A stretch of DNA of 64,000 nucleotides. Origin: Qipengyuania intermedia. GTDB lineage: Bacteria > Pseudomonadota > Alphaproteobacteria > Sphingomonadales > Sphingomonadaceae. The first letter of the stretch is position 1. Every line of letters starts with the position of its first letter. Positions 1 to 8,212 of the stretch are shown here, piece after piece. Location: NCBI RefSeq assembly GCF_019711615.1, contig NZ_JAIGNS010000003.1:248001-312000 (forward strand). The letters run 5' to 3'. The notes beneath the pieces were generated by a model, which saw only the letters and a program-made list of their open reading frames with translations, did no database searches and was not told the origin of the DNA. The translations under genes and the position numbers were made by a program.

Positions 1-385
1 CCGTGCCCATGCCGCCAACAATCAGCCGCTTGGGTGACAGGATCGAATGCGCGACGCCGTGGAGCGATGTTCGCGCGCCGAGCGAGAACCCGCCGAGGTC
101 GTATTCTTCGAGACCCAGATAGTCGATCAGCGCTGCGACGTCCCGCACGAGCACGTTGAGCGGATACTTCTCCGGCTCTTCGGGCGCCTCGCTGTCGCCA
201 TGGACCCGGAAGTCGAGCATGATCACCTCATACCCGCGCCCGGCAATCTCTTCCGCATGGCCGAACTTGATCCAGTTCATCTGCGCGCTGGAAAACAGGC
301 CATGAAGCAAGACCAGCGGCCTGCCCTCACCGACGCGATGGACAGCCAGCCGAGTGCCGTCGAAGCTTTGGAAAAATTCGCTCAC
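1..385 (-). CDS. alpha/beta hydrolase, partial (runs off the window start)
   Basis: Only the N-terminal ~128 residues are present. Reading from a GTG start, the protein begins MSEFFQSFDGTRLAVHR. It shows the alpha/beta-hydrolase oxyanion motif (LLHGLFSS, near residues 27-34) and the nucleophile elbow GFSLG near residue 105, so Ser is the expected nucleophile. The acid and His of the triad lie beyond the window. The GTG start overlaps the stop of the upstream DsbA-like gene in a GTGA, so the two are translationally coupled. The family is clear; the substrate (ester, lactone or epoxide-type) cannot be told. Confidence 0.85.
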   Translation of the reverse strand, partial: MSEFFQSFDGTRLAVHRVGEGRPLVLLHGLFSSAQMNWIKFGHAEEIAGRGYEVIMLDFRVHGDSEAPEEPEKYPLNVLVRDVAALIDYLGLEEYDLGGFSLGARTSLHGVAHSILSPKRLIVGGMGT

Positions 386-1029
386 CTATTTTCGAGCCCC
401 TTCTGCTCCATGCGCCATTTGACCATCTCGATTCTGTCTTGTCCGAAAAACGGCTCTTCATCGAAAACCAGGGTCGGCACGCCCCAGTGACCGGCTGCTT
501 CCAGAGCCTCCTGGTTGGCGGCAATCTCGGCGTCCAGCGTCTCTGCATCGCCCTGCACCTCGGCGATAATTTCCTCGACACCCAGTCCGGCCGCTTCCAG
601 CGCGCGGTCGAGGTGCCCGCCTTCGTGCCAGTTCTCCTGTCCGCCCCAGATCATCCGCCCCGCTTCGGCTGCGAAAACCAGCCCGGCACCGCGTCGGGCG
701 GCGGCCTGCCCCATGCGCGTCACGCGGCGAATATAAGGCTGGTCGTCGGCGATCTGCCGCGTCGCCATGTCCTGGATGATGGGATCTGGCCTCGGCGCGC
801 CAAAGGGAATGTCGTGGAATTGCGCCACGCGGATCATGTCCCGCATGGTGTAGCCGAGCCAGTTCGGGTGGTTCCGTTCGAAGAAATCGGGCTGCCGGAT
901 CGCGAGCGGATATACCGGCCTTAGCGCGATCTTGAGATCGTACTCTTCGGTCATCGCTCGGTAGCGACCGACCGAAAGATAGCTGTAGGGCGAACGAAAG
1001 CTGAAGTAGATCTCTGCGGTAAGGGTCAT
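382..1029 (-). CDS. DsbA-family oxidoreductase, 2-hydroxychromene-2-carboxylate isomerase / GST-kappa-like
   Basis: A 215-residue thioredoxin-fold protein. The N-terminus IYFSFRSPYSYL matches the FDFxSPYSYL motif of kappa-class GSTs and 2-hydroxychromene-2-carboxylate isomerases, in which a Ser replaces the CxxC pair of true DsbA. The C-terminal GHWGVPTLVFDEEPFFGQDRI carries the cis-Pro and GxDR signature of the family. Such enzymes are cytoplasmic and glutathione-linked, acting in aromatic degradation or detoxification. It overlaps the alpha/beta hydrolase by 4 bp (GTGA), suggesting a joint catabolic or detoxifying role. No aromatic-pathway genes are nearby, so the substrate is unknown. Confidence 0.85.
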   Translation of the reverse strand: MTLTAEIYFSFRSPYSYLSVGRYRAMTEEYDLKIALRPVYPLAIRQPDFFERNHPNWLGYTMRDMIRVAQFHDIPFGAPRPDPIIQDMATRQIADDQPYIRRVTRMGQAAARRGAGLVFAAEAGRMIWGGQENWHEGGHLDRALEAAGLGVEEIIAEVQGDAETLDAEIAANQEALEAAGHWGVPTLVFDEEPFFGQDRIEMVKWRMEQKGLENR

Positions 1030-1054
1030 GCCTGTCTTATACAGACACGCCGCC

Positions 1055-1609
1055 TCAGCGGAAGAAGCAGCTCAATCCGGCCTGGAGGGCCGTTATCGTC
1101 CCGCCCTCTGCGAAGCCCCTGATCGTGCCGAAATCACCGGTCGTATATTCGAATTCGCCGGGTAAGGTGCTGTCGATCTCGCGCACCTGGCGTTCTGATT
1201 TCAGCGCTTCAAGTGTCGCGCCTGTGCGGATGCCATCCGACGTTACGACGCCGTCGCCCTCACGCACGAACCATCCCGCAAAGCGATCATCCTGGTAGGC
1301 GATCTGAAGCGGGCCGTACGAGGTGAAATCCATAGCGCCTGCACCGCATTCTTCCTGCCGCGATTGTTCGCCAGCCTCGCCCCAGGCGCTTTCAGCCATG
1401 GCGTCGACTTCCGCACGAGGGGAGCCGAACCGCATGACCATAGCACCCTTGTTGCTTGCCGCGGCCAATCCGTTGGCGTTCACAATAATGCGCGCGTCCC
1501 CGAACCGGTCGACCACCTGCGTTGCCGCGGGTTCGGGGGCAGGCTCGTCACTGCAAGCCGCAAGGCTAATGACGATCGGCAGCGCCGCAAGAAAACTCGC
1601 TCTGATCAT
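1055..1609 (-). CDS. small lipoprotein of unknown function
   Basis: 184 residues with a classic lipoprotein signal: a short basic start, a hydrophobic stretch and the lipobox LAAC at residues 16-19, followed by an acidic/Pro-Ala linker (SDEPAPEPA). The mature part has no family I recognise and ends in CFFR. Three internal cysteines could pair in the periplasm. Its ATG overlaps the stop of asd by 4 bp (ATGA), so it is translated as part of the asd transcript. That coupling is probably organisational; nothing links the protein to aspartate metabolism. Membrane anchoring is confident, function is not. Confidence 0.75.
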   Translation of the reverse strand: MIRASFLAALPIVISLAACSDEPAPEPAATQVVDRFGDARIIVNANGLAAASNKGAMVMRFGSPRAEVDAMAESAWGEAGEQSRQEECGAGAMDFTSYGPLQIAYQDDRFAGWFVREGDGVVTSDGIRTGATLEALKSERQVREIDSTLPGEFEYTTGDFGTIRGFAEGGTITALQAGLSCFFR

Positions 1610-2631
1610 CCCTTCTTCAGGACCTCGCGACCGAGCAGTTCAGCGATCTGCACTGCGTTGAGTGCCGCACCCTTGCGAAGGTTGTCGGATACGCACCACA
1701 GAACAAGGCCGTTCTCGACCGTAGCATCTTCGCGAACGCGGCTGATGTATGTTGCACTGTCGCCCGCTGCCTCGACAGGTGTGGTATAGCCGCCGTCTTC
1801 GCGCTTATCGACGAGCATACAACCCGGTGCTTCGCGCAGGATGTCCTGCGCCTGTTCAGCCGAAAGCTCGTTCTCGAATTCGATGTTCACCGCTTCGGAA
1901 TGCCCGACGAAGACGGGCACGCGCACGCAGGTCGCCGACAGCTTGATCTTCGGGTCGAGGATCTTCTTGGTCTCGACCACCATCTTCCATTCTTCCTTGG
2001 TCGATCCGTCGTCCAGGAAGACATCGATATGCGGGATCACGTTAAATGCGATCTGCTTGGTGAACTTCACCGGCTCGACAGAGTCCCCGACGAAGATATT
2101 GCGGCTCTGTTCGAACAACTCGTCCATGCCCGCCTTGCCCGCGCCGGAAACCGACTGGTAGGTGGAAACGACGACGCGCTTGATCGTCGCTGCATCGTGC
2201 AAAGGCTTCAGCGCGACGACCAACTGCGCGGTCGAGCAGTTGGGGTTCGCGATGATGTTCTTCTTGGAATAATCGTGGATCGCTTCCGGGTTTACCTCGG
2301 GCACAATCAGCGGCACATCGGGGTCCATCCGGTAAAGCGAGCTGTTGTCGATCACGATGCAACCCGCAGCCGCGGCTTTTGGCGCATACTCCTTCGCAGG
2401 ACCGCTACCGGCGGCGAACAGGGCGATGTCCCAGCCGGACCAATCGAAATGCTCGATATTCTTGCACTTGAGCATCTTGCCGGTGTCACCGAATTCGACC
2501 TCCGTGCCATGCGAACGGCTCGAGGCAACGGCCGCCACTTCGTCGCAAGGAAACCCCCGCTCGGCCAGCACCATCATCATTTCGCGTCCGACATTTCCGG
2601 TCGCGCCGACTACGGCAACACGATAGCCCAA
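1606..2631 (-). CDS. asd: aspartate-semialdehyde dehydrogenase
   Basis: Converts L-aspartyl-4-phosphate to L-aspartate-4-semialdehyde with NADPH. This is the branch point toward lysine/diaminopimelate, threonine and methionine, in the cytoplasm. The 341 residues match the family. The Rossmann motif GATGNVG lies at residues 9-15, the catalytic Cys sits in NPNCSTAQL (Cys132), and the catalytic-His region RVPVFVGHSEAV has His244. It is the first gene of a two-gene unit with the downstream lipoprotein. The intact active site makes the assignment secure. Confidence 0.97.
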   Translation of the reverse strand: MGYRVAVVGATGNVGREMMMVLAERGFPCDEVAAVASSRSHGTEVEFGDTGKMLKCKNIEHFDWSGWDIALFAAGSGPAKEYAPKAAAAGCIVIDNSSLYRMDPDVPLIVPEVNPEAIHDYSKKNIIANPNCSTAQLVVALKPLHDAATIKRVVVSTYQSVSGAGKAGMDELFEQSRNIFVGDSVEPVKFTKQIAFNVIPHIDVFLDDGSTKEEWKMVVETKKILDPKIKLSATCVRVPVFVGHSEAVNIEFENELSAEQAQDILREAPGCMLVDKREDGGYTTPVEAAGDSATYISRVREDATVENGLVLWCVSDNLRKGAALNAVQIAELLGREVLKKG

Positions 2632-2726
2632 ATCACTTCTCCAAAATCAATCTGCCGCCGAGATAGCGATTGCCGGCGCGCCCGCAAGCGCACATTCGAT
2701 TGCGGGCGCTAAAGACCGTCTCGCGA

Positions 2727-4973
2727 TCACTCCGGCGGAGTTACTCCGTGATGCTCGAGGAATCGGAACACGGTGTTGTACCGATGCGGCGAAATCTGCT
2801 CGCCAGACACGCGGTGGGTGTAGCCGGGGTAGAGCATCATCTGGAACGGCACATTGCCTTCCTGCAGGGCCGAAATCAGTTCGGTCGCATTCTCGAACAC
2901 GACGTTGTCGTCCGCCATCCCGTGGATCAGCAGCATGGGATCGGTAATCTTGGTCGCGTCCGGAATGGCGGATGCGGCCTCGTACGCCTCCGCGTCATCC
3001 TGCGGGGTGCCCATGTAACGCTCTGTGTAATGCGTGTCGTAAAGCTCCCACCGCGTTACCGGCGCGCCCGAGATGCCTGCAGCATAGAGGCCCGGATCGG
3101 CCTGGAGCTGCTTCAAGGTCATGTAGCCGCCATAGGACCAGCCATCGATCGCGATCTTGTCCTGATCGACGAAATCGAACTGGGTGAGGAATTCCGCCCC
3201 CGCCTTCTGGTCGCGCACTTCGACGCCGCCCATGGCGCGGTATATTGGTTGTTCGAACTTCACCCCGCGATTGGCGCTGCCCCGATTGTCGAGCGCGAAC
3301 CAGATGTAGCCCTTGTCGACAATCGCCTGGCGTAGCGCGCCATTCCAGCCCTTCGTGACAATCTGCGGGCCGGGACCGCCATAGTGGTAGAAATAGACCG
3401 GGTATTTCTTGCCCGGCTCGAGGTCGGGCGCGACCATTTCCCAATAGAGCAGCGTTCCATCCTCGGCCGGCAGGACGCCGTATTGCGTGGGCCTGTGGCT
3501 GGCCAGATAGGGCGTATAGGGATGATCGGCGTCGAGCTCGTTCTGCTCGATCCAGGCGAGACGCGTTCCCTCCGCATCGGCGAGGTAGCTTTGCGGCGGA
3601 CGGTCATCGTTCGAGCGCGTCACAAGCAGCGTCTGCGCCTTGTTATCCATCGTGCCGGAATTGACGTAGGACAGGTCGGTGAGGCGCGTGACCTCCGACG
3701 GATCGGCAAGGTCGAACATGTAAATCTGCTGCGCCAGCACATCGTCCTTCGTGCCCTGGAAATAGACGCGGCCCTGCGCCTCATCGACGCCGAGCAGCTT
3801 CGTCACCACCCAGTCGCCGCTGGTCAGCTGTCGCCAGTTTCCTTCGGCGTAGCGATAAAGATGGCCATATCCATCGCGTTCCGACCACCAGATCAGGCTG
3901 CCGTCGTCGAGCCACTTGTAGTCGTCCGACAGGTTGATCCAGTAATCCTCCATCGCCGCGGTTTCGGTGAAGAGCACCTCGCTCTCACCGGTGGCAGGAT
4001 CGACCTTGAGCACATCGAGAACCGTCTGTTCGCGGTTCTGGCGCTGGACATAAAGCTCCGATCCGTCCGGTGCCCAGTCGACGCGGGCGAGGTAGATGTC
4101 CGGATCATCGCCAAGATCCACCTTCACGCGGTTCTGGCCATTCGGGTCCATAACGAACAGGTCGACTATCGCATTGGCGCTGCCGGCAACGGGATAGCGC
4201 TGGTCGAAGACCTTGGTGCCGGTGGCGCCGATGGCCGCACGGGTGACGATACCCACGCCGCTTTCGTCGAAGCGCTGGACTGCGATCCGGCGATCGTCGG
4301 GACTCCACCAGTAGCCGGTGAGCCGGGACATTTCTTCCTGCGCGACGAATTCCGCTTCGCCCCAGCGGATATCTTCACCTTCCTTCGGCGTGACGGGGCT
4401 GGCCTCGGCGCCCACGTCGCCGACCCACAGCTGCCTGTCGCGCACGAAGCTGACATAGGCGCCCGTGCTGCTGAGCGAGGGGTTGAGTTCGCTTTCTTCC
4501 GTATCGGTAAGCTGCACGACTTCGCCGCCGATCCGGGCGAGGTAGAGATCGCCGTCGAGCGGCACGAGCACGGCATCGGCTTCCTTGGTCCACTGGTAAT
4601 CGATTATGCCCTTGAGGCTGCCGACGCGCGCGCGTTCGCGCTGCATTTTCTCGTCCTCTGACAATTCGCGGCCCGAAGACAGCTTCTCGCTGTCGACCAG
4701 CATCGACCAATCGTCCTTCTCGCGGTCATAGGCCCACAGATCGTAGCGCTCGCGATCGTCTTCCCGGTTGCGCAGCAAGGTCAGGTAGCGCCCGTCCGGC
4801 GAAAGCTTCGCCTGGCGCGGCGCGGGGCCGTCGAGCGAGGGAGAGGCAAAAACGCGTTCGAAGGTCAGGTCCATGGGGGCCGCCTGTATTGTAGTGGTGT
4901 GATCGTCGGCCAGCGCAGGCGCTGCAAGGCAAGTGCCGAGCGCCAGGGCTGTGGCAAAGGTCAAAACGCGCAA
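2727..4973 (-). CDS. dipeptidyl peptidase IV-type serine peptidase (family S9B)
   Basis: An exported serine peptidase that releases N-terminal dipeptides. I place the start at a TTG preceded by AGGGAGAG; from it the protein begins with the signal peptide MRVLTFATALALGTCLAAPALA. A longer reading adds 27 residues that spoil the signal. The mature part has a DPP-IV-type beta-propeller followed by an alpha/beta-hydrolase domain. The catalytic residues are Ser613 in GWSYGG, Asp about 688 in HGMADDNV and His720 in YTHRV. At 748 residues it has the usual family length. It stands alone between asd and the rplS terminator region, and likely helps scavenge peptides in the periplasm. Confidence 0.93.
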   Translation of the reverse strand: MRVLTFATALALGTCLAAPALADDHTTTIQAAPMDLTFERVFASPSLDGPAPRQAKLSPDGRYLTLLRNREDDRERYDLWAYDREKDDWSMLVDSEKLSSGRELSEDEKMQRERARVGSLKGIIDYQWTKEADAVLVPLDGDLYLARIGGEVVQLTDTEESELNPSLSSTGAYVSFVRDRQLWVGDVGAEASPVTPKEGEDIRWGEAEFVAQEEMSRLTGYWWSPDDRRIAVQRFDESGVGIVTRAAIGATGTKVFDQRYPVAGSANAIVDLFVMDPNGQNRVKVDLGDDPDIYLARVDWAPDGSELYVQRQNREQTVLDVLKVDPATGESEVLFTETAAMEDYWINLSDDYKWLDDGSLIWWSERDGYGHLYRYAEGNWRQLTSGDWVVTKLLGVDEAQGRVYFQGTKDDVLAQQIYMFDLADPSEVTRLTDLSYVNSGTMDNKAQTLLVTRSNDDRPPQSYLADAEGTRLAWIEQNELDADHPYTPYLASHRPTQYGVLPAEDGTLLYWEMVAPDLEPGKKYPVYFYHYGGPGPQIVTKGWNGALRQAIVDKGYIWFALDNRGSANRGVKFEQPIYRAMGGVEVRDQKAGAEFLTQFDFVDQDKIAIDGWSYGGYMTLKQLQADPGLYAAGISGAPVTRWELYDTHYTERYMGTPQDDAEAYEAASAIPDATKITDPMLLIHGMADDNVVFENATELISALQEGNVPFQMMLYPGYTHRVSGEQISPHRYNTVFRFLEHHGVTPPE

Positions 4974-5201
4974 TTTTCTCTCCCTGATTGCGGTGCCATG
5001 CTCTCGCAAGCTGCGGGGTGGAAAGCAAGCCTTGGAAAAAAGCGCGCAATTCATGCCTAATTTCGCCTTAAGCGCGCTTCCTTAAATCCCCTTAACGCCT
5101 GTCCTGCAGAACGGTCCCTGTCATCGGGAGCCACTTTCCGGCTCAACGGCTTCCGGAGGCATCAGAACGGGCCGCAAGGCTCATCATGATCCCCACGTGA
5201 C
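4974..5201. other. gene-free stretch: peptidase leader and possible plus-strand small RNA
   Basis: I find no credible protein-coding gene here. The stretch must carry the promoter and leader of the minus-strand peptidase gene. Two plus-strand terminators follow immediately at 5202-5285, with no plus-strand gene in front of them. A short plus-strand transcript from within this stretch would explain them. A weak inverted repeat (TTCCGG/CCGGAG) lies around 5137-5158. I recognise no known RNA family in it (not 4.5S, 6S or tmRNA). Confidence 0.25.
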
Positions 5202-5238
5202 AAGGGCGGTGCTTTCAGGAGCACCGCCCTTTCTTTTT
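5202..5238 (+). terminator. intrinsic terminator, plus-strand orientation
   Basis: A perfect 12-bp stem, AAGGGCGGTGCT (5202-5213) with AGCACCGCCCTT (5220-5231), and a 6-nt loop. A T-rich tract follows on the plus strand only. No plus-strand gene precedes it. Confidence 0.8.
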
Positions 5239-5247
5239 CGTGACATG

Positions 5248-5285
5248 GGAGGCGATGCTTTCAAGAGCACCGCCCTTTCTTTTTT
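5248..5285 (+). terminator. second, near-identical plus-strand terminator
   Basis: A tandem copy of the preceding hairpin: 31 bases at 5208-5238 and 5254-5284 differ at two positions. The stem GGCGATGCT/AGCACCGCC has one A-C mismatch and is followed by a T-tract. It is evidently a local duplication. Confidence 0.65.
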
Positions 5286-5293
5286 GGCCAAAC

Positions 5294-5323
5294 GAAAAAG
5301 GGCGGCCCCGCAGGACCGCCCTT
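5294..5323 (-). terminator. intrinsic terminator of the rplS operon
   Basis: Read on the minus strand, AAGGGCGG and CCGCCCTT form the stem, followed by TTTTTCG. It lies about 20 bp after the rplS stop. A 34-nt stretch of it recurs exactly after rpsD at 32.97 kb. Confidence 0.85.
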
Positions 5324-5343
5324 CGAATTCGCTGTTGCGAGCC

Positions 5344-5712
5344 TTACGCCTTGGGGGCGTTGTCGCGACGCTCGGCGATACGAGCGCGCTTACCGGTACG
5401 GCCACGCAGGTAATAAAGCTTCGCGCGACGCACGATACCGCGGCGGACCACGGTGATGCTGTCGACGATCGGGCTGTAGAGCGGGAACACGCGTTCCACG
5501 CCTTCGCCGAACGAAAGCTTGCGGACGGTGAAGTTGCTGCCCATGCCGCGGTTGGAGCGGGCGATGACAACGCCTTCGAAATTCTGGATACGCTCGCGGT
5601 TGCCTTCCGTAACCTTCACGCCGACACGTACAGTGTCACCGGCGCGAAATTCCGGAACGTCCTTGCCGAGGTTCTCGATAGCTTCTGCTTCGAGCTGCTG
5701 AATCAGGTTCAT
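5344..5712 (-). CDS. rplS: 50S ribosomal protein L19
   Basis: 122 residues, the usual L19 length. It sits at the interface between the 30S and 50S subunits. Conserved family segments are visible: [15 protein letters not shown], the [12 protein letters not shown] strand, and the C-terminal [18 protein letters not shown]. It is the last gene of the rpsP-rimM-...-trmD-rplS transcription unit, 12 bp after trmD and directly followed by a strong terminator. Expression is expected to follow the ribosomal operon. Confidence 0.98.
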   Translation of the reverse strand: MNLIQQLEAEAIENLGKDVPEFRAGDTVRVGVKVTEGNRERIQNFEGVVIARSNRGMGSNFTVRKLSFGEGVERVFPLYSPIVDSITVVRRGIVRRAKLYYLRGRTGKRARIAERRDNAPKA

Positions 5713-5724
5713 CGAACCGTTTCC

Positions 5725-6450
5725 TTAGTCTTTTCGCCGCGCGCCAGAGGCAGACTGGTCCCGATCGCCACTATAGCGATCCCAAAGGTCCGGCCTGCGT
5801 AACCGTGTGTCTTCCTCGCTCCTTGCCTTGCGCCAAGCAGCGATTTTCGCATGATCCCCCGATCGCAGCACTTCAGGGATCGTGCGCCCTTCCCATTCCT
5901 GAGGTCGGGTATATTGCGGATATTCGATGAGGCCGTTTTCGTAGCTCTCTTCGACTCCGCTATCGGGCGCGCCCATTACTCCGGGAAGCAGGCGAATGCA
6001 AGCGTCGAGTATGGCGATCGCGGCGGTCTCTCCGCCCGACAGGACGATATCGGCAAGGCTGACTTCTTCGATCTGCGGGTAATGGTCGAAAATCCGCTCG
6101 TCGAAGCCTTCGAAACGCCCGCAAAGGATGGCAACCCCGGGTCCGGCCGCGATCTCGCGAATGCGCGCCTGGCTAATCGGCTTCCCCCGCGGGGTCATGG
6201 CGAGGATCGGCCTGCCCTCGCCCACGCTCTCGATGGCCGGCCCCAGCACGTCGGGTTTGAGCACCATGCCCGCCCCGCCGCCAGCCGGCGTATCGTCGAC
6301 CGTGCGATGCTTGTCCTTGGCAAAGTCGCGGATCTGGACGGTCTCGCACGACCAGTCCCCCCGCTCGAGCGCCCTGCCCGCCAGCGACACGCCCAACGGC
6401 CCAGGAAACATCTCGGGATAGAGGGTCAGGATGGTGGCCGCGAAGGTCAT
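5725..6450 (-). CDS. trmD: tRNA (guanine-N1)-methyltransferase
   Basis: Methylates G37 of tRNAs with a G at position 36 using S-adenosylmethionine, preventing +1 frameshifting. The 241 residues contain the SPOUT trefoil-knot signatures: [26 protein letters not shown] and [17 protein letters not shown]. The N-terminus [19 protein letters not shown] is typical. Its start overlaps the upstream small membrane-protein gene by ATGA, so translation is coupled to an insert that is not part of the canonical operon. It leads into rplS. Confidence 0.97.
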   Translation of the reverse strand: MTFAATILTLYPEMFPGPLGVSLAGRALERGDWSCETVQIRDFAKDKHRTVDDTPAGGGAGMVLKPDVLGPAIESVGEGRPILAMTPRGKPISQARIREIAAGPGVAILCGRFEGFDERIFDHYPQIEEVSLADIVLSGGETAAIAILDACIRLLPGVMGAPDSGVEESYENGLIEYPQYTRPQEWEGRTIPEVLRSGDHAKIAAWRKARSEEDTRLRRPDLWDRYSGDRDQSASGARRKD

Positions 6451-6800
6451 TGAGGCCGCTTTCTCATGATCAAGCTGGCAAGCGGAAAGGATACAATCAG
6501 GTAAACTACGGCAGGAAGAAATCCCAGGAATACACTTTCGTATAGGGATGCCGGTCCAGGATCAGTCAATTGCAAATTCGCAATCATCTCGGCGTCGCTA
6601 GGTGGAAGCTCGACAGGCCAAAGCAGCCTAAGCAAACCATGCCCCACCGACAAAACCGGAATCATCCAAATGGAGATGAATCGCTTCACGTTTCGCTCGA
6701 AGTGGAGGAAAGAAGCGGACCCATAAACGCAAAAAAATGTGAAAACCGAGAGAGCCACTAGAGATAGCAAATAGGTCAAAGATCTTTGTCCCGGTTCCAA
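6447..6800 (-). CDS. small membrane protein of unknown function inserted before trmD
   Basis: Up to 117 residues with three hydrophobic segments, around residues 8-30, 44-62 and 92-110. The last is followed by the basic tail MRKRPQ. No family recognised. The longest reading starts at a TTG inside the nitrilase gene (25-bp overlap). A TTG at 6779 would give a tidier TTGA stop-start overlap with the nitrilase and keep all hydrophobic segments. By eye it is clearly more AT-rich than its neighbours, which suggests late acquisition or relaxed selection. It is coupled to trmD by ATGA. Confidence 0.6.
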   Translation of the reverse strand: MEPGQRSLTYLLSLVALSVFTFFCVYGSASFLHFERNVKRFISIWMIPVLSVGHGLLRLLWPVELPPSDAEMIANLQLTDPGPASLYESVFLGFLPAVVYLIVSFPLASLIMRKRPQ

Positions 6801-7741
6801 TTCACACCGCCCTTTGCCCGGGTATCGACGCTAAGTTCGAAAATATCCGGCCGCGAATAGTGCCCGTCGGTATCGAGGCTCGCCAATCCCTGCCCGATCT
6901 CACCAAGATCGAGATCGGCAAACAGCGTCTCCTCGCCCTCGCCCGCCAGCGCCACAATCCGCGCATCGGGCGCGATAATCATCGAACCGCCGCGATTGAG
7001 CGCGTCGGCCTCGATCGCATCGATCAACTCCCTAGCCGCGGCGTCGCCGCCAACGCGCTCCAGCCCATCGAAAAGGTCGTCCTTCGCCTGAACCAGTCCC
7101 GCCGCCAGCACGAAGCAGCGGCCTTCCATTGCATAGTGCCGCGAGGCGAGCGCGTATTCCTCGCGCACAGTGGGCCAGCAGGCGACGTGGACGCTCTCAC
7201 CGAGGTTGTGCATCGCCGCGCGGGCGAGCGGCATCCAGTGCTCCCAGCAGATAAGCGAGCCGATGTTGCCCCACTCCGCCTGGTGCACGCCGAGCGTCGA
7301 ACCGTCGCCACGCATCCAGATGAGGCGCTCGCCATGCGTGGGCACCAGCTTGCGGTGGTCGAGCACCGGCAGGCCGGGCCGCAAGGTCATCTGGTTGTTG
7401 TAGAGGCTTGAACGCACCCGCTCATGCGCGCCGATACTGATGACCGCGCCGCTCTCGTCGCACAGTTCCTGCAAGGGCAGCAGCCGCTCGTCATTCGCCA
7501 CCACCGCCTGTTCGAGCATGATGCGATGCAGCGCCTTGGTGCCGGGATGATCCCACAGCGCCGCGCCGGGCGCTTCGTCCAGCCAAAGCGGATAGCCGCC
7601 GAGGAAGGTCTCTCCGAACGCTACAAGCTGCGCTCCGCCTTCCACCGCCGCACGCGCAAGGCGCACGGCCTTCTCGATCCCGTCGTCAATCGCGAGCGGG
7701 ATCGGCGCGGCCTGGACAATTGCTACCTTGAGCGTCGTCAT
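6776..7741 (-). CDS. nitrilase-family carbon-nitrogen hydrolase
   Basis: Hydrolyses nitriles to acids (or related C-N bonds) in the cytoplasm. The 321 residues keep the full Glu-Lys-Cys triad: Glu44 in AFGETFLGGYP, Lys131 in DHRKLVPTHGER and Cys165 in LICWEHWMPLAR. The CWEHWMPL context is that of true aliphatic/aryl nitrilases rather than amidases or NAD synthetase domains. It lies inside the rimM-trmD interval of a translation operon, which is unusual. Its stop overlaps the next small gene. Substrate unknown. Confidence 0.92.
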   Translation of the reverse strand: MTTLKVAIVQAAPIPLAIDDGIEKAVRLARAAVEGGAQLVAFGETFLGGYPLWLDEAPGAALWDHPGTKALHRIMLEQAVVANDERLLPLQELCDESGAVISIGAHERVRSSLYNNQMTLRPGLPVLDHRKLVPTHGERLIWMRGDGSTLGVHQAEWGNIGSLICWEHWMPLARAAMHNLGESVHVACWPTVREEYALASRHYAMEGRCFVLAAGLVQAKDDLFDGLERVGGDAAARELIDAIEADALNRGGSMIIAPDARIVALAGEGEETLFADLDLGEIGQGLASLDTDGHYSRPDIFELSVDTRAKGGVNWNRDKDL

Positions 7742-7806
7742 GCCGACGCGGTTAGCGCGGGTGGAACCGCTTGGCTATCCCGCGCGGCCTTCAGCTCCAG
7801 CGATAT

Positions 7807-8115
7807 TCAGCGAGCTGGAAGCTGGCCTTCACCTGCCTTGCGCGTCGGGAGGAACCTGCCGACAAGGCTGGAGGTGGCCACCCCGAGGGCGAGCAGGCCG
7901 CCTGCGCCGAACAGATCCATGCCGTCCAGCGTCGTGCTCGGCCCGCCTTCGAGCCTGATCGCAAAGAGGACCGCAAGCGGCGCCGCACCCGCAAAAAGGT
8001 GCCGCAACCGGGGCCCCATAGTCGGGGAAACCTTGCGCACGGCGAGGCTCATCCCCGCGCTCATGGCGGCATAGGAGGCTATAAGGAAGGGAACGGAATC
8101 AAGCATGGCGGTCAC
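7807..8115 (-). CDS. small membrane protein of unknown function between rimM and the nitrilase gene
   Basis: 102 residues from a GTG, or 99 from an in-frame ATG at 8106 (MLDSVPFLIASYAAM). There are hydrophobic stretches at about residues 8-25, 40-53 and 70-87, then a polar tail (RKAGEGQLPAR). No recognised domain. It reads as a two- or three-helix inner-membrane protein. It is separated from rimM by about 97 bp and from the nitrilase gene by 65 bp, so it may share the operon but is not overlapped with either. Coding status is supported by fit and orientation only. Confidence 0.5.
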   Translation of the reverse strand: MTAMLDSVPFLIASYAAMSAGMSLAVRKVSPTMGPRLRHLFAGAAPLAVLFAIRLEGGPSTTLDGMDLFGAGGLLALGVATSSLVGRFLPTRKAGEGQLPAR

Positions 8116-8212
8116 CCCGGAATAGGCCTTCGAACGAGGTCAGGACCGTGTCTGCGCCGAACCGCCAGGTCGACAGGCGCTCTACATAAGTAATACAGTG
8201 ATCTGCGAGCGG

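Noticed and set aside
3384-4661. A 425-codon plus-strand frame opposite the dipeptidyl peptidase gene
   Set aside because: The same mirror effect; the minus-strand protein has all catalytic motifs.
5202-5323. The repeated hairpins as a CRISPR-like or mobile repeat array
   Set aside because: Only two tandem copies plus the rplS terminator, each with the build of an intrinsic terminator; no spacers, cas genes or inverted terminal repeats.
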